Source: Bacteroidota bacterium
Lineage (GTDB): Bacteria > Bacteroidota > Bacteroidia > Bacteroidales > UBA4417
Reading direction: 5' to 3'
Assembly (NCBI GenBank): GCA_013376995.1
Contig: JACAAZ010000019.1
Coordinates: forward strand, 1 to 64,000
DNA: 64,000 nucleotides
In this document: positions 45,943 through 56,055 of the stretch, piece by piece
How the letters are laid out: every line of letters starts with the position of its first letter
Numbering within the stretch: position 1 is the first letter of the stretch
Notes under the pieces: model-generated
What the model saw: the letters and a program-made list of their open reading frames with translations, nothing else
What the model was told of the DNA's origin: nothing
The model's database searches: none
Translations under genes and position numbers: made by a program

Positions 45943-47229
45943 ATGAAACCAATTATCAGATTGTTAGTGATTTCGATTTGCCTTTTAAGTATTTCAATTG
46001 CATCAGGTCAGATAAATGTTGGATCGAGGCTTGAAAATAAAGTAAACGATCGTATAAATAATAAAATAGACAAGGGAATAGATAAAGGATTGGATGGTGT
46101 AGAAAACGGTGTTAAGAGTGATGATAATTCAGCTAAAACCCAATCAGAAGAAACGCAAACAGCCAACCAATCCAATGATGAAGGTGCAGGACAACAGGAT
46201 GTAAAACCGGATGGGAAGCAGGATAAACCAGGTATGCAAACGTATTCCAAGTATGATTTTGTTCCCGGGGCGAAGGTGCTTTTCTACGATGATTTTTCAG
46301 AAGCAGCTGTCGGTGATTTCCCTGCCAACTGGAATACAAATACCTCCGGAGAAGTAGTCACCACCAATCTATTCCCGGGAAACTGGTTTAAAATGATAGG
46401 TGAAGGATCTGTTGCGCTTGATGAAGGATTGAACCTCCCCGATAATTATACCATTGAATTCGACGTGATCTCACATCCAAGCGGAAAGGACAATGAAAAT
46501 GCAAATTTTGGTTTTTACCTCTATAGTGCTTCCAATCCTAAGGATTTGAATGAAGGTGGTGCTGTTCCGGGCAAGGTCGGCATAAAAATGGAGTTCGGCT
46601 ATCGTTCCTCATATAGTGCATACGATGAAACTGGTTATACTCTCGAAGGTACCAAAGACGAAGCGGCCATGATTCCTGACAACGTATATCGTCTGTCATT
46701 CTGGGTGCAAAAAACTAGACTTCGTGTTTACCTGAACCAGGATAAGATTTTCGATTTGCCCAAGGTTATGACTGCAGGTTATCAATACAATATGATGCGT
46801 TTTGAATTATGGGATGCAGGTGAGCCAATGATTACTAATTTCAGGGTGGCTGCAGGACTTCCGGATATGAGAAACAAACTGATCACAGAAGGGAAACTGG
46901 TTAGCTATGGGATCTATTTCGATGTGAACAAGGATGTCGTAAAGCCTGAATCGTATGGTACCCTAAAAGGTATTGCAGATGTTCTTAAGGAAAATCCGGC
47001 TGTACGAGTAAAAATAGTAGGGTATACTGACAGTGATGGCGCTGATGCAGCTAATCTTGATTTGTCAAAACGCAGGGGCGCTTCTGTAAAAAGCGAGCTT
47101 GTAAAGAATTTTGGAATTGATGCTTCACGATTGGAATCCGATGGAATGGGAGAAACAAAACCAGTTGCTCCGAATGATACTCCTGTTAACAAAGCAATGA
47201 ACCGCCGTGTTGAGTTTATAAAGCTATAG
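45943..47229 (+). CDS. OmpA-family protein with LamG-like domain (first of tandem pair)
   Basis: The 428-residue protein has a signal peptide (ending IASGQ), then a charged amphipathic stretch (residues ~25-65, NDRINNKIDKGIDKGLDGVE) and a low-complexity Gln/Asp linker. A jelly-roll domain (~105-300, GAKVLFYDDFSEAAVGDFPANW) is followed by an OmpA-like peptidoglycan-binding domain (~325-428, YFDVNKDVVKPES, YTDSDGADAANLDLSKRRGASV, NRRVEFIKL). It likely links the outer membrane or surface to peptidoglycan. Its neighbour at 47321 is a paralog of the same length. A TATATTTA at 45886-45893 resembles a promoter -7 element. Confidence 0.87.
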   Translation: MKPIIRLLVISICLLSISIASGQINVGSRLENKVNDRINNKIDKGIDKGLDGVENGVKSDDNSAKTQSEETQTANQSNDEGAGQQDVKPDGKQDKPGMQTYSKYDFVPGAKVLFYDDFSEAAVGDFPANWNTNTSGEVVTTNLFPGNWFKMIGEGSVALDEGLNLPDNYTIEFDVISHPSGKDNENANFGFYLYSASNPKDLNEGGAVPGKVGIKMEFGYRSSYSAYDETGYTLEGTKDEAAMIPDNVYRLSFWVQKTRLRVYLNQDKIFDLPKVMTAGYQYNMMRFELWDAGEPMITNFRVAAGLPDMRNKLITEGKLVSYGIYFDVNKDVVKPESYGTLKGIADVLKENPAVRVKIVGYTDSDGADAANLDLSKRRGASVKSELVKNFGIDASRLESDGMGETKPVAPNDTPVNKAMNRRVEFIKL

Positions 47230-47320
47230 GGTTAAATGACAGAATTCTTCCCCAAAACTGGAAGCAATAATTTATAAGTACTTAAAAATCAATGAATAAT
47301 TTCAATTAATCAGTTGTATC

Positions 47321-48607
47321 ATGAAAAAAGTTTTTGGAATTTTCGTCGCTTTCCTGATTTTATGCCTGGCTGTAAGTGTTTCAGCCCAGATCAATATTGG
47401 CAGGAAGATCAACAACAATGTTAATAACCGCATCAATAACAAGATTGACAGGGGCATTAACAAAGGGCTTGATGAAGTTGAAAAAGGTATAAAGAACGAT
47501 GGCTCTAAAAAAGATGATAAGGCAAAACCTGAAGAAAAGAACCAGCAAAAAACAACCAAGCAGGATGATAAGGGAGCTGTAAAGCAGGAACCAGATACCA
47601 AATCGGAGCCGGCATTGAAGTCATATTCGAACTATGACTTTGTTCCCGGTGATAAAGTCCTCTTATATGAGGATTTCAGCCAGGATGCCGTTGGTGATTT
47701 TCCTGCATTATGGACCACTAATAAATCTGGTGAGATCAATACATTGAATATTTCAAAAGGCAATTGGTTAAACCTGAATGCAACAGAAGGGAACTGGTGG
47801 TTTTTGAAACCAATTGATTTTCCTAAAAATTTTATAGTAGAATTCGATGTAGTTCCTAAAAAGACAGGAGGCCGCTACGCTCTTGGAGTTGCAATGTATG
47901 GGGAAAATTCATTCAAGGAAATGAGTGATCCCTTTGCCTGTAAAACCGGATTGATTGTGAATGTGGCTAAAACAATCTGGGAAACGCAGGGGCTAAAGGC
48001 CGGTAATACCAAAATTACCGGGAATTCAGCCTTAAAACCTGTGGAAGAAGAGAAAGTGAATCATGTTATTATCTGGGTCCAAAACAGGCGTGTCCGTATC
48101 TATCACAAAGGAGAAAAAGTACTGGATATGCCTACAAATCTTTATGATGACAGCAAGTTCACCCGCCTCGGTTTCCTGTTGTATCGCGGAGCTTCCTGTA
48201 GTTCCTACATTTCGAATATCAAGGTTACTTCTGCCGCTCCTGATACCAGGAACAAACTGCTCACCGAAGGGAAACTGGTTACCTATGGGATCTATTTTGA
48301 TGTGAATAAAGACGTTGTAAAGCCTGAATCTTACGGTACACTTAATGATATTGCCAAAATCCTGAACGAAGTTCCCGATGTTAAAGTAAAAATTGTCGGA
48401 CATACTGATTCTGATGGTGCTGATGCAGCCAATCTTGACCTCTCAAAACGCCGCGCAGCAGCCGTTAAAAATGAACTTGTAAAATCCTTTGGTGTAAATG
48501 GTGATCGCCTGAGCACTGATGGTATGGGTGAGTCACAGCCGGTAGCACCCAATGACACACCTACCAATAAAGCGCTAAACCGCAGGGTGGAGTTTATTAA
48601 GTTATAA
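47321..48607 (+). CDS. OmpA-family protein with LamG-like domain (second of tandem pair)
   Basis: The 428-residue protein has the same layout as the gene at 45943: signal peptide (ending VSAQ), NRINNKIDRGINKGLDEVEKG helix, Lys/Gln-rich linker, jelly-roll (KVLLYEDFSQDAVGDFPALW), and C-terminal OmpA domain (YFDVNKDVVKPES, HTDSDGADAANLDLSKRR, NRRVEFIKL). The OmpA halves are nearly identical and the middle domains more diverged, suggesting an old duplication with conversion or constraint on the C-terminus. It is separated from the first copy by 91 nt. Confidence 0.87.
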   Translation: MKKVFGIFVAFLILCLAVSVSAQINIGRKINNNVNNRINNKIDRGINKGLDEVEKGIKNDGSKKDDKAKPEEKNQQKTTKQDDKGAVKQEPDTKSEPALKSYSNYDFVPGDKVLLYEDFSQDAVGDFPALWTTNKSGEINTLNISKGNWLNLNATEGNWWFLKPIDFPKNFIVEFDVVPKKTGGRYALGVAMYGENSFKEMSDPFACKTGLIVNVAKTIWETQGLKAGNTKITGNSALKPVEEEKVNHVIIWVQNRRVRIYHKGEKVLDMPTNLYDDSKFTRLGFLLYRGASCSSYISNIKVTSAAPDTRNKLLTEGKLVTYGIYFDVNKDVVKPESYGTLNDIAKILNEVPDVKVKIVGHTDSDGADAANLDLSKRRAAAVKNELVKSFGVNGDRLSTDGMGESQPVAPNDTPTNKALNRRVEFIKL

Positions 48608-48637
48608 TCCTTCTGTTCAAGTTAATACCTTCCCGAT

Positions 48638-49645
48638 ATGAAACTAATAGCTGTTATCATTCTTTTGATTGGATTTTCCTACCTTGTTTCCGGGCAAAAA
48701 ACAGCATCGGAATACTTCGGAAGTTTGCCGGATATCCCAGGCACCCCTTGCAGTATCTCGGATACAGCCAGGGCTCATTATTCGGCTCAACTTCTACTCG
48801 TTAGTAATGAGCTTAACGAGGATATAGCTCAACTTCTGGATGAAGAAGAGAGTTTTGTCCGTGAGCACCAGGCGAATGCCGAAGCGACAGCTATGAAAAA
48901 TGCAGGCTTTGCAGGAGTGGATGTTCAGGAGATGAAGAAGATGGATAAAAAACATATGTCGGAAAAAGAGAAGCAAGAGATGGCTGACCAGATGATGCAG
49001 AAATACATGAATATTTCCATGGATGAGGTCAATAATCTTAAAAAACTGGATACAGCAGGTCAGCGGAGGTGGTCGCAGGCATATATGTCTGAGAAGATGG
49101 CAGATCAGGAAGCTGATCCAAAGAAGCTTCAGGAAGCTAATCTTAGAAATAAGCAGAATTTCGATTTGCAGCAGCGACTAAAAGATTTGATTGATATAAA
49201 GAAAGCAAGGGAGGATAAGTACTATCAGCAGTTTGATACGTTGCAGAAAGTAGCCGACACAGCCAGGGCGGACCTGGATCGACTCTTAAAACCCTTGTAT
49301 GCTAAACTTGATAGTGGTGATTTACAGGATGGAGAGCGTGAAGCAATAGAAGATGAGATTTATCAGCATAATATGTCATACTGCTTCGCACATAATCCAC
49401 CGTATTGCGCAGTAATAGATGAGATACGGCAGGATCTTTTAGAAGCCTTGATAAAAGCTGAATACGACACCCTTGAAAATGTACAGCATCGAGTTCTCTT
49501 TAGCCAGCTTGGGGTTGGGAACCCAAACTATAAACCAAGACTTTATGCATTGCAAGCAGTGCAAAGCTATGCCCGTCTCCTCGAAAGTGTATTTAAGTAT
49601 TCTGTTGGCACCCGTTCGAAAATGACAGATGTAGGGGCAGAATAG
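48638..49645 (+). CDS. Secreted helical protein of unknown function
   Basis: The 335-residue protein has a signal peptide (residues 1-19, LIAVIILLIGFSYLVSG/Q). The rest is rich in Lys, Glu, Asp, Gln and Met and should be largely helical and coiled-coil, with MKKMDKKHMSEKEKQEMADQMMQKYMNISMDE near 100-130. Four cysteines (near 34, 246, 252) could form disulfides. I do not recognise the family. It sits 30 nt after the second OmpA gene and is likely co-transcribed. Confidence 0.75.
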   Translation: MKLIAVIILLIGFSYLVSGQKTASEYFGSLPDIPGTPCSISDTARAHYSAQLLLVSNELNEDIAQLLDEEESFVREHQANAEATAMKNAGFAGVDVQEMKKMDKKHMSEKEKQEMADQMMQKYMNISMDEVNNLKKLDTAGQRRWSQAYMSEKMADQEADPKKLQEANLRNKQNFDLQQRLKDLIDIKKAREDKYYQQFDTLQKVADTARADLDRLLKPLYAKLDSGDLQDGEREAIEDEIYQHNMSYCFAHNPPYCAVIDEIRQDLLEALIKAEYDTLENVQHRVLFSQLGVGNPNYKPRLYALQAVQSYARLLESVFKYSVGTRSKMTDVGAE

Positions 49646-49783
49646 TTTGTCGTTTAATTGTCTCAGTTAGTTTGAACCTCATTTAATTTCAAAGGTCAGT
49701 TTACTGATTAATATCTCTCCTCTTGTTCTTGAGTAAGGTTCTGACTATTCCTGGTTAATAGAAAAAATGAAACCTCTGAAATC

Positions 49784-50668
49784 ATGAAACAATTCCTAAT
49801 AGTAATTCTATTGTTGTTTTCTGGCCTTTCACTTTATTCACAGGCAAGTCAGAGAAGTGCCGATGAAATAAAAAAGGAAATGGCGCAAATCAGGCGTTCA
49901 ACGGATTGGGGCAGTGAGGAAGAGTCTAAAAAGGCTGATGTTAAGATTCAGGAACTGACCAAAGAACTTATGATGGTAAATAAAGCAAAGCAGCAGCAAC
50001 AATCTGGAGCTCCGGCTGATACTGCTAAAATCAGGGAAGAGGTGGATTACAAAATGAAGGTCTGGGACCAGATGATGAAAAGCGTTGCCCAGGGTGAAGG
50101 CGGAGATATTTTGCTGGGAACACCCATGAGGGAAGAGATTGTGGAAGCATACAAGGATGATGAATCACCCAAGATAAAGAACAAGGAATACGTTGACGAA
50201 ATTACTTTCCTGAGTATTGACATGTCTCTTCCAACTGTTCAGCGCACCATTGAGCAAATGGAGCGATTTAAATCCATTAAATTTCTGGTAATTACCGGGG
50301 GTAAGCACGGAGCACCTGTGAACCTGGATGATTTATTGACCCGGGCATCAAAATATCCACTGGAAAAACTTTACATAATTAATTTTCAAAATTTTGTTAC
50401 ATCTGTCCCCGATAAACTTGCAGTTTTCAATTCTCTCAAGACATTAGCGCTGTTCAACAACAAAATTGCACAACTTCCTGGTGAAATTAGCCATCTAACT
50501 TCTTTAAAGGAGTTGTATGTTGATATGAACCCTGTTATGACATTATTCCCAATGATTAATTCACTTTCCAAACTGGATACGCTGGGAATTGTAAAAACCC
50601 AGGTACCCGAATCTGAAGTGCATCTGATAGAAACCTTACTTCCCAACTGCAAAATCCTTACACAATGA
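49784..50668 (+). CDS. Secreted leucine-rich-repeat protein
   Basis: The 294-residue protein has a signal peptide (ending LYSQA), a charged coiled coil (~22-95), and four to five leucine-rich repeats at ~175-285 (PLEKLYIINFQNFVTSVPDKLAVFNSLKTLALFNNKIAQLPGEISHLTSLKELYVDMNPV). LRRs usually bind proteins. Its stop overlaps the next gene's start by 4 nt (ATGA), indicating translational coupling with the 386-residue protein. Confidence 0.8.
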   Translation: MKQFLIVILLLFSGLSLYSQASQRSADEIKKEMAQIRRSTDWGSEEESKKADVKIQELTKELMMVNKAKQQQQSGAPADTAKIREEVDYKMKVWDQMMKSVAQGEGGDILLGTPMREEIVEAYKDDESPKIKNKEYVDEITFLSIDMSLPTVQRTIEQMERFKSIKFLVITGGKHGAPVNLDDLLTRASKYPLEKLYIINFQNFVTSVPDKLAVFNSLKTLALFNNKIAQLPGEISHLTSLKELYVDMNPVMTLFPMINSLSKLDTLGIVKTQVPESEVHLIETLLPNCKILTQ

Positions 50669-51825
50669 AATACATCCTGTTACTTGCTGTTTCATTCCTG
50701 CTGCTGTTGCCGGGTGTAAATGCCGCAGAAAAAACGAAGTTCCTGATCATACGCAAATGGAGCGGAGGAGAAAAAGATAATAAAGGAAGTTCGAATGCCG
50801 ATTTGTTTTCACTTGGGCTCGAAGGTGATATACGTACACAATTCCAGGATCAGCTCCCCTGTGCCACTGCATTTTCACTGGATGATGTTTATACCGCGCT
50901 CCAACATGAACGTGAAAGGCAATTACTTGGAGTATCCGATGATGGATATGGTTTGGATATGGCCGGAGCCTTGGGGGCTAGTTACCTGATTACAATACAA
51001 GTTACCATAATATCACAAAATGTATTCTTTATCGTGAAGCTCCTGGATCCCAAGAAGGCAGAAACAATTATCAGCTTGGCGGATAAGGGTACAAATGATG
51101 AAAGTGCCTTTGATGTAGCAAAACGACTGTCGAAAAAATTCTTCGAGAAGATCTGCAGACTTGAAATTTGCCCGTATAAAGGGAGAATCAAAGTCCATGT
51201 ATTAAGTGAATTAAAGGCTGATACCACAAAAGAGTATCCCGTATATTGCCAGGGGAGGGACAGAAAATATACGATAAGTCACAAGGAAAATAAGACTACA
51301 GATAACTTCTGGACTTTTGAAAAGGAAGGTAAAGTATGGGCAAGAGGTTTTTTGGATTTTACCATTTCTGAAGTAACTGAAAATGAAATTGATAATGGCT
51401 GTTATAAATGCCCGTCAGGAGATTTGTACAGGAGATATTACCATGATAAAATCACGAAAACCGGCAATATTGATGGCGTTTCAGAGGAAAGCGAGTTATA
51501 TGGCGTCCGTATAAATGATGTGAGGGTTGAGATCACTTTTAATGATGATGATACTTATACCATGCAGGTGAAAGCGGCTTCCAGGAAAAGTGAAATTTCT
51601 GAGACGATCTTTAGATATGCCGAGGGATGGTGTGATGCAATCAATGATCCCGACAAAACCGTCAAGAACACTATAGATATTGCCATGCCTTATACATTCG
51701 GCCCTTTCAAAGGTACTGCCAAGGATAAAAACCTGAAAGAAAAGCCTGAACCTACAGTTAAGATCGATCCTGTTTCTGGTGAGAAAACTACCATTGAAGT
51801 TGAATTTGACCTGGAACGGGAATAG
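50665..51825 (+). CDS. Secreted protein of unknown function, coupled to the LRR gene
   Basis: The 386-residue protein starts within the LRR stop codon (ATGA). It has a signal peptide (ending VNAAEK). Residues ~25-165 (DIRTQFQDQLPCATAFSLDDVYTALQHER...LGASYLITIQVTI...FDVAKRLSKKFFEKI) resemble the alpha/beta fold of CsgG/LpoB/TolB-N-like outer-membrane lipoproteins in pattern, but I cannot confirm homology. The second half is beta-rich with two cysteine pairs (ICPYK; CYKCPSG). There is no lipobox. Confidence 0.7.
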   Translation: MKYILLLAVSFLLLLPGVNAAEKTKFLIIRKWSGGEKDNKGSSNADLFSLGLEGDIRTQFQDQLPCATAFSLDDVYTALQHERERQLLGVSDDGYGLDMAGALGASYLITIQVTIISQNVFFIVKLLDPKKAETIISLADKGTNDESAFDVAKRLSKKFFEKICRLEICPYKGRIKVHVLSELKADTTKEYPVYCQGRDRKYTISHKENKTTDNFWTFEKEGKVWARGFLDFTISEVTENEIDNGCYKCPSGDLYRRYYHDKITKTGNIDGVSEESELYGVRINDVRVEITFNDDDTYTMQVKAASRKSEISETIFRYAEGWCDAINDPDKTVKNTIDIAMPYTFGPFKGTAKDKNLKEKPEPTVKIDPVSGEKTTIEVEFDLERE

Positions 51826-51889
51826 AACATGCTGAATAAGAATAATATAAACTAACAAATGCAATTAACCGATTATTAAGAAAAGCAAA

Positions 51890-53836
51890 ATGAAACAATT
51901 AATTTCAAAAGCAGTATTTATCATTAGTATCCTTGTTTATTTAATGAGTAACCTTCATGCACAAAATCAAAAGCAACTCTGGGGTTTAGCCTTTGGTGGG
52001 CAAAATGATGCAGGAATTATCTTTAAAACGGATGGTTCCGGAAACAATGAAATGGTTAAATATGATTTTGCTGATCCGGGTGGCAATCCTTATGGCTCAC
52101 TAATGCGGGCTTCAAATGGAAACCTTTACGGAATGACTTATTATGGAGGGGCGAACAATGTTGGTAGTTTGTTTCAATATGATCCCCGGACCTGGTCTTT
52201 TACAATAAAATACGATTTTGATCTTTTAGATGGTCGCTACCCTCAAGGTTCATTAATGCAGGCTTCGGATGGGATGCTTTATGGAATGGCTACCGAAGGC
52301 GGTAACAGTACTTCTAATGATAATGGAGTCATTTTTAAATTTAATCCTCAAACTGACACCTATACCAAACTGTTTGATTTTGATGGAGCAACCAGCGGCA
52401 GCGTTCCATATGGTGCCTTAATGCAGGCATCTGATGGAATGCTGTACGGAATGACTTCTCTGGGAGGAGTTAATGATATGGGGGTTTTGTTTCAATTTAA
52501 TCCCGTAAATAATACGTTTGCTAAAAAAGTTGATTTTGATGGAACACCCAAAGGCCAGAATCCCTATGGTTCACTAATGCAGGCAACGGATGGAAAACTA
52601 TATGGCATGACCAGATTCGGCGGATTAAACGGGTATGGTGTTATCTTTAAATTTGACCCTCAAAATAACAACTTTACAAATATGCTTGATTTTGACATGG
52701 TAACAAATGGAGGCCTTCCCGAAGGTTCATTAGTGCAGGCGACGGATGGAAAGTTTTATGGATTGACCAAAGAAGGAGGGTTGCATAGTGTGGGTATTTT
52801 GTTTCAGTTTAACTCAACTAATTCCGCTATGATTGATAAATTTGATTTTGATGATTCCCCGAACGGAAGCGCTCCTGATGGCTCCTTGATACAGGCTTAC
52901 GATGGAAATCTTTATGGAATGACAAATATGGGAGGAGCTGTGGGTGGACCAGTTGATCAGGGTATCATATTTCAATTTAATCCCACTACATCTACATTTA
53001 CTAAGAAACTTGATTTTAACGGTACTAATGGGAGAAATCCTCAATATACTAACCTGATAGAAATTCCGGTAACTATTGCAACATCTCCTGTTGGTTTGAT
53101 TAATTGTGTGGGAAGTTCACTTAGCGTTTCATTCACTATTGAAGGTGCTTATGATGCCGGAAATGTATTTACTGCACAATTATCAGATGCAACTGGTTCA
53201 TTTGCATCACCAATTACTATTGGAAGCATTTCTTCAGCATTTGTGGGGTCTATTAATGCTGTAATCCCTGCAAACACTACACCAGGTACTGCATATAGAA
53301 TTAGGGTAGTTGGTAGTAATCCGGTGGTTACAGGAAGTGATAATGGAAGTAATATTACAATTAATGCATTGCCAAATGTAAATACCACGGTAAGTGGTGC
53401 TACTATTACAGTAAATCAAGCCGGTGCGACCTACCAATGGCTGAACTGCAATACCGGGAATACCGTAATTCCAGGGGAAACTCATCAGAGTTATACGCCA
53501 ACAGCCAATGGATCATATGCAGTTATTGTAACAATGAATGGAAATGGTTGCTCGGCAACTTCAAATTGTGTAACTATTGCTAATGTAGGATTGGATGAAC
53601 TGGAAACAAAGGACCATTTTGCTGTATATCCCAATCCAGCAGCAGATAACATTACAATAAGCCTTCCGGAAAAAGCAACCATTGAAATCCGCACAATCGA
53701 AGGTCAAATTGTTAAGACTGTTGATTATGAAGGAAAAACATTGGAAATTTCTTTATCAGGATTAACGAGTGGAGTTTATATTATCAGCGCAAAGACCAAC
53801 AATGCTATTGTGACAAAGACGCTGATTAAACACTAG
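51890..53836 (+). CDS. GloVer-repeat T9SS-secreted protein
   Basis: The 648-residue protein has a signal peptide (ending NLHAQ) and then seven repeats of ~50 residues (about 28-385) with pattern GxLYGMTxxGG..GVxFxFxP...F...xDFDG...G..P.GSLMQAxDG. This is the GloVer (Gloeobacter-Verrucomicrobia) tandem-repeat family, expected to form a propeller. An Ig-like module (~400-545) and a T9SS sorting domain (~570-648, FAVYPNPAADNITISL...LTSGVYIISAKT) follow. Function is unknown. It is 64 nt after the preceding gene. Confidence 0.85.
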   Translation: MKQLISKAVFIISILVYLMSNLHAQNQKQLWGLAFGGQNDAGIIFKTDGSGNNEMVKYDFADPGGNPYGSLMRASNGNLYGMTYYGGANNVGSLFQYDPRTWSFTIKYDFDLLDGRYPQGSLMQASDGMLYGMATEGGNSTSNDNGVIFKFNPQTDTYTKLFDFDGATSGSVPYGALMQASDGMLYGMTSLGGVNDMGVLFQFNPVNNTFAKKVDFDGTPKGQNPYGSLMQATDGKLYGMTRFGGLNGYGVIFKFDPQNNNFTNMLDFDMVTNGGLPEGSLVQATDGKFYGLTKEGGLHSVGILFQFNSTNSAMIDKFDFDDSPNGSAPDGSLIQAYDGNLYGMTNMGGAVGGPVDQGIIFQFNPTTSTFTKKLDFNGTNGRNPQYTNLIEIPVTIATSPVGLINCVGSSLSVSFTIEGAYDAGNVFTAQLSDATGSFASPITIGSISSAFVGSINAVIPANTTPGTAYRIRVVGSNPVVTGSDNGSNITINALPNVNTTVSGATITVNQAGATYQWLNCNTGNTVIPGETHQSYTPTANGSYAVIVTMNGNGCSATSNCVTIANVGLDELETKDHFAVYPNPAADNITISLPEKATIEIRTIEGQIVKTVDYEGKTLEISLSGLTSGVYIISAKTNNAIVTKTLIKH

Positions 53837-53873
53837 ATTTTAAAGAGTTTTCTTCATTCCAAATTCAACGAGT

Positions 53874-54911
53874 ATGAAATTAGTTAAAAGCGGTTTCTGC
53901 ACTGTTGTTTTTGTTTTCAGTCTGTTATCACTATTTGCCCAGGATAGGAAACTGCTGCTCGACAAGCCCGGGTCCTTTAAAATTACTGTAGATAAACTCA
54001 ATGGATTAGGCCCGGATGAATATGGGAGGACCTGCGATTTTACAGATGCCGAATGTAAAGTCGCAGTCAAAAACCTGACAGCACTTCTTTCCGTTTTTCG
54101 AAAAACCGCAGTGCTCACTGAGAATAAAGGTTTCGATGGAATCAACTACCTGAATGCTGGTAACTGTAATACTAAATTTGGATATGGTTTACCCTGTACT
54201 GTTTATATTTTATTCGAAACATGGAGTCTCATTAAGGGCAAAATCGTAAAACAGACTGTTGAGCCACCTCAATTTCGTTTCGAGGTGAACCGTACAACCG
54301 TATTTAATAAAAACGGCTTTGAAGAAACCAATTACAGCAATGCCTATAATCCTACTAATCCTGCCTATAACGAAAAAGGCATGAATGAAGCTACCGTCGC
54401 GATAAACGAACTTTTTTATATGCCTGGTGTAAAAGAGGAGGTGGTTCCAGGCATTGACAGATATGGCAATAATCTTGTTATCTATAACCCTGATCGCCCG
54501 GCTTACTGGGATCAGGTAACTATCCGGGAAGTATTCCGGCTGTTGTTTGATTACTGGAAACGTGTACCCGACAAAGCCACCATGGAGCCAATGATGGAAG
54601 TATTTGAAGCCGAATATGCTACGTATTCTGAATCAGAACGTGATAGCTTTGCTTATTTTGGCAGTCCTGAATCCATATCAAGAATTGGATCTGCCAAAAA
54701 CAACACGCCTGTTATGCGGTCCAATCCTGATTACTGGAATAAAAAACTGCCCCGTTCTGATATACAATTCATGGTATTGGAAATCCCACCCCAAAAAACC
54801 CTGGAAAATGAAGTGAAAACACTTCTTGAAAAGCAGGATGGTGGCTATTATGTAAGCAGGATGCTTTATGAATTGGATATAGATAATCTCAGGCATGAAA
54901 TTGCTCATTAA
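53874..54911 (+). CDS. Secreted protein of unknown family (first of tandem pair)
   Basis: The 345-residue protein begins with a signal peptide (MKLVKSGFCTVVFVFSLLSLFAQ). It shares with the next gene LLDKPGSFKI/LTDRPGTFEI, VxKNP/RKTAVLTxxKGF, CxYGxP, VExPx, PGIDxYxN, Y.P.RP.YW..VT, YxEF/TYSE and NPxYWNxxLPxxxIQF. The pattern PGID.Y.N and four conserved Cys suggest a compact folded domain. I do not recognise it. It starts 37 nt after the GloVer gene. Confidence 0.72.
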   Translation: MKLVKSGFCTVVFVFSLLSLFAQDRKLLLDKPGSFKITVDKLNGLGPDEYGRTCDFTDAECKVAVKNLTALLSVFRKTAVLTENKGFDGINYLNAGNCNTKFGYGLPCTVYILFETWSLIKGKIVKQTVEPPQFRFEVNRTTVFNKNGFEETNYSNAYNPTNPAYNEKGMNEATVAINELFYMPGVKEEVVPGIDRYGNNLVIYNPDRPAYWDQVTIREVFRLLFDYWKRVPDKATMEPMMEVFEAEYATYSESERDSFAYFGSPESISRIGSAKNNTPVMRSNPDYWNKKLPRSDIQFMVLEIPPQKTLENEVKTLLEKQDGGYYVSRMLYELDIDNLRHEIAH

Positions 54912-54940
54912 GGTTAGTTCATATCTTTAAATATCATCCT

Positions 54941-55930
54941 ATGAATAAAACATTATACCTCTGTGTCTTAATTTGTTTTAGTTCATTGTTGTCAATCAGC
55001 CAGAATGCCGGATCTCTTACTGATAGACCCGGAACCTTCGAAATCCTTAGCCGGACAGATTATACTTCACCGGATTGTGGTTTCCCCAAAACCGAGGTGG
55101 CAGCAAATCTCCAAAGAATCATCAATCTTGTAAATGTTGTGAGGAAGAATCCTGTACTGACTGACATTAAGGGATTCAATGGGAGGGCCAGGATCTATAA
55201 CGCTCTGTGTAAACAGGATTGTGGCTATGGTGTTCCTGCCAGGATCAGTTTTGAATTCAGCTCGTTTTTCTACGGCAAAACCGGTAAAGTTGTCTATAAC
55301 ACTATCGAACCTCCCGAATGGTCGGTTTATATAAACATGGTGAATACCTTGGGTTCAGGGTTTTCATCTGATGTGTTTGATCGTGACAAATGCTATTTCA
55401 CAGTTCCCCTGAACAAGAGGACTGTACAGCCTGGAATAGATATTTATAATAACGAATGTATAGTGATTTACGACCCCAATCGTCCGGATTACTGGATTCC
55501 GGTCACAGTGGAAGAAGCTTTTAACAGTGCCAGGGAATTTTCTGCCAAAGAAGAGGATCAAGTAGCTGCTGCATATACAAAACAATTCCTTGATAGTGAA
55601 TATGCTGAGTTCTCAGCTGGAGATCTGAAAAAACCAGCTTTCTTTGGAGGAAATCTTTCCCGGGTAGGTGTTTCACCTGGTATGGGAGAACAGGATAGTA
55701 TCTTCCCAAGGATTATGAAGGTTAACCCCGCTTACTGGAACAGGAATTTGCCAAAAGCTGCCATCCAGTTCATAACCCTGAATTCTATCCAGAACAAGGC
55801 TTATTTGAAAGAAGAATATGCAGATTGCCTGAAACATACCGACACTGGCAGTGGGTGTGCACTTTCCAGGTTTGAGGCAGAATATAGTTTGGAAGATGTG
55901 AAAAGACTCCAGTTTTTGATAGGGAAATAG
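54941..55930 (+). CDS. Secreted protein of unknown family (second of tandem pair)
   Basis: The 329-residue protein has a signal peptide (ending LSISQN) and is a diverged paralog of the gene at 53874 (shared GSLTDRPGTFEI, VVRKNPVLTDIKGFNG, CGYGVPARISFEF, VEEAFNSAREF, NPAYWNRNLPKAAIQF). It has more cysteines in the first half. Family not recognised. It is the last of eight same-strand secreted genes; gaps between them are mostly short, supporting one or two transcripts. Confidence 0.72.
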   Translation: MNKTLYLCVLICFSSLLSISQNAGSLTDRPGTFEILSRTDYTSPDCGFPKTEVAANLQRIINLVNVVRKNPVLTDIKGFNGRARIYNALCKQDCGYGVPARISFEFSSFFYGKTGKVVYNTIEPPEWSVYINMVNTLGSGFSSDVFDRDKCYFTVPLNKRTVQPGIDIYNNECIVIYDPNRPDYWIPVTVEEAFNSAREFSAKEEDQVAAAYTKQFLDSEYAEFSAGDLKKPAFFGGNLSRVGVSPGMGEQDSIFPRIMKVNPAYWNRNLPKAAIQFITLNSIQNKAYLKEEYADCLKHTDTGSGCALSRFEAEYSLEDVKRLQFLIGK

Positions 55931-56055
55931 CAGTTGCATATTTGATAGGCACCTCCACGTAGTGAGCAAAATTGAAATATTATAAGTTTGTTAGTCAAGC
56001 CGTAATTATCCTGGGTATATAAGAGTTTTAATATCAATTTTTCAACTATTAGATT

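Noticed and set aside
49629..49645. GTAGGGGCAGAATAG as a fourth copy of the ECF motif
   Set aside because: It is inside the end of a coding sequence, lacks the TCGATTGTCT block and matches only partly by chance.
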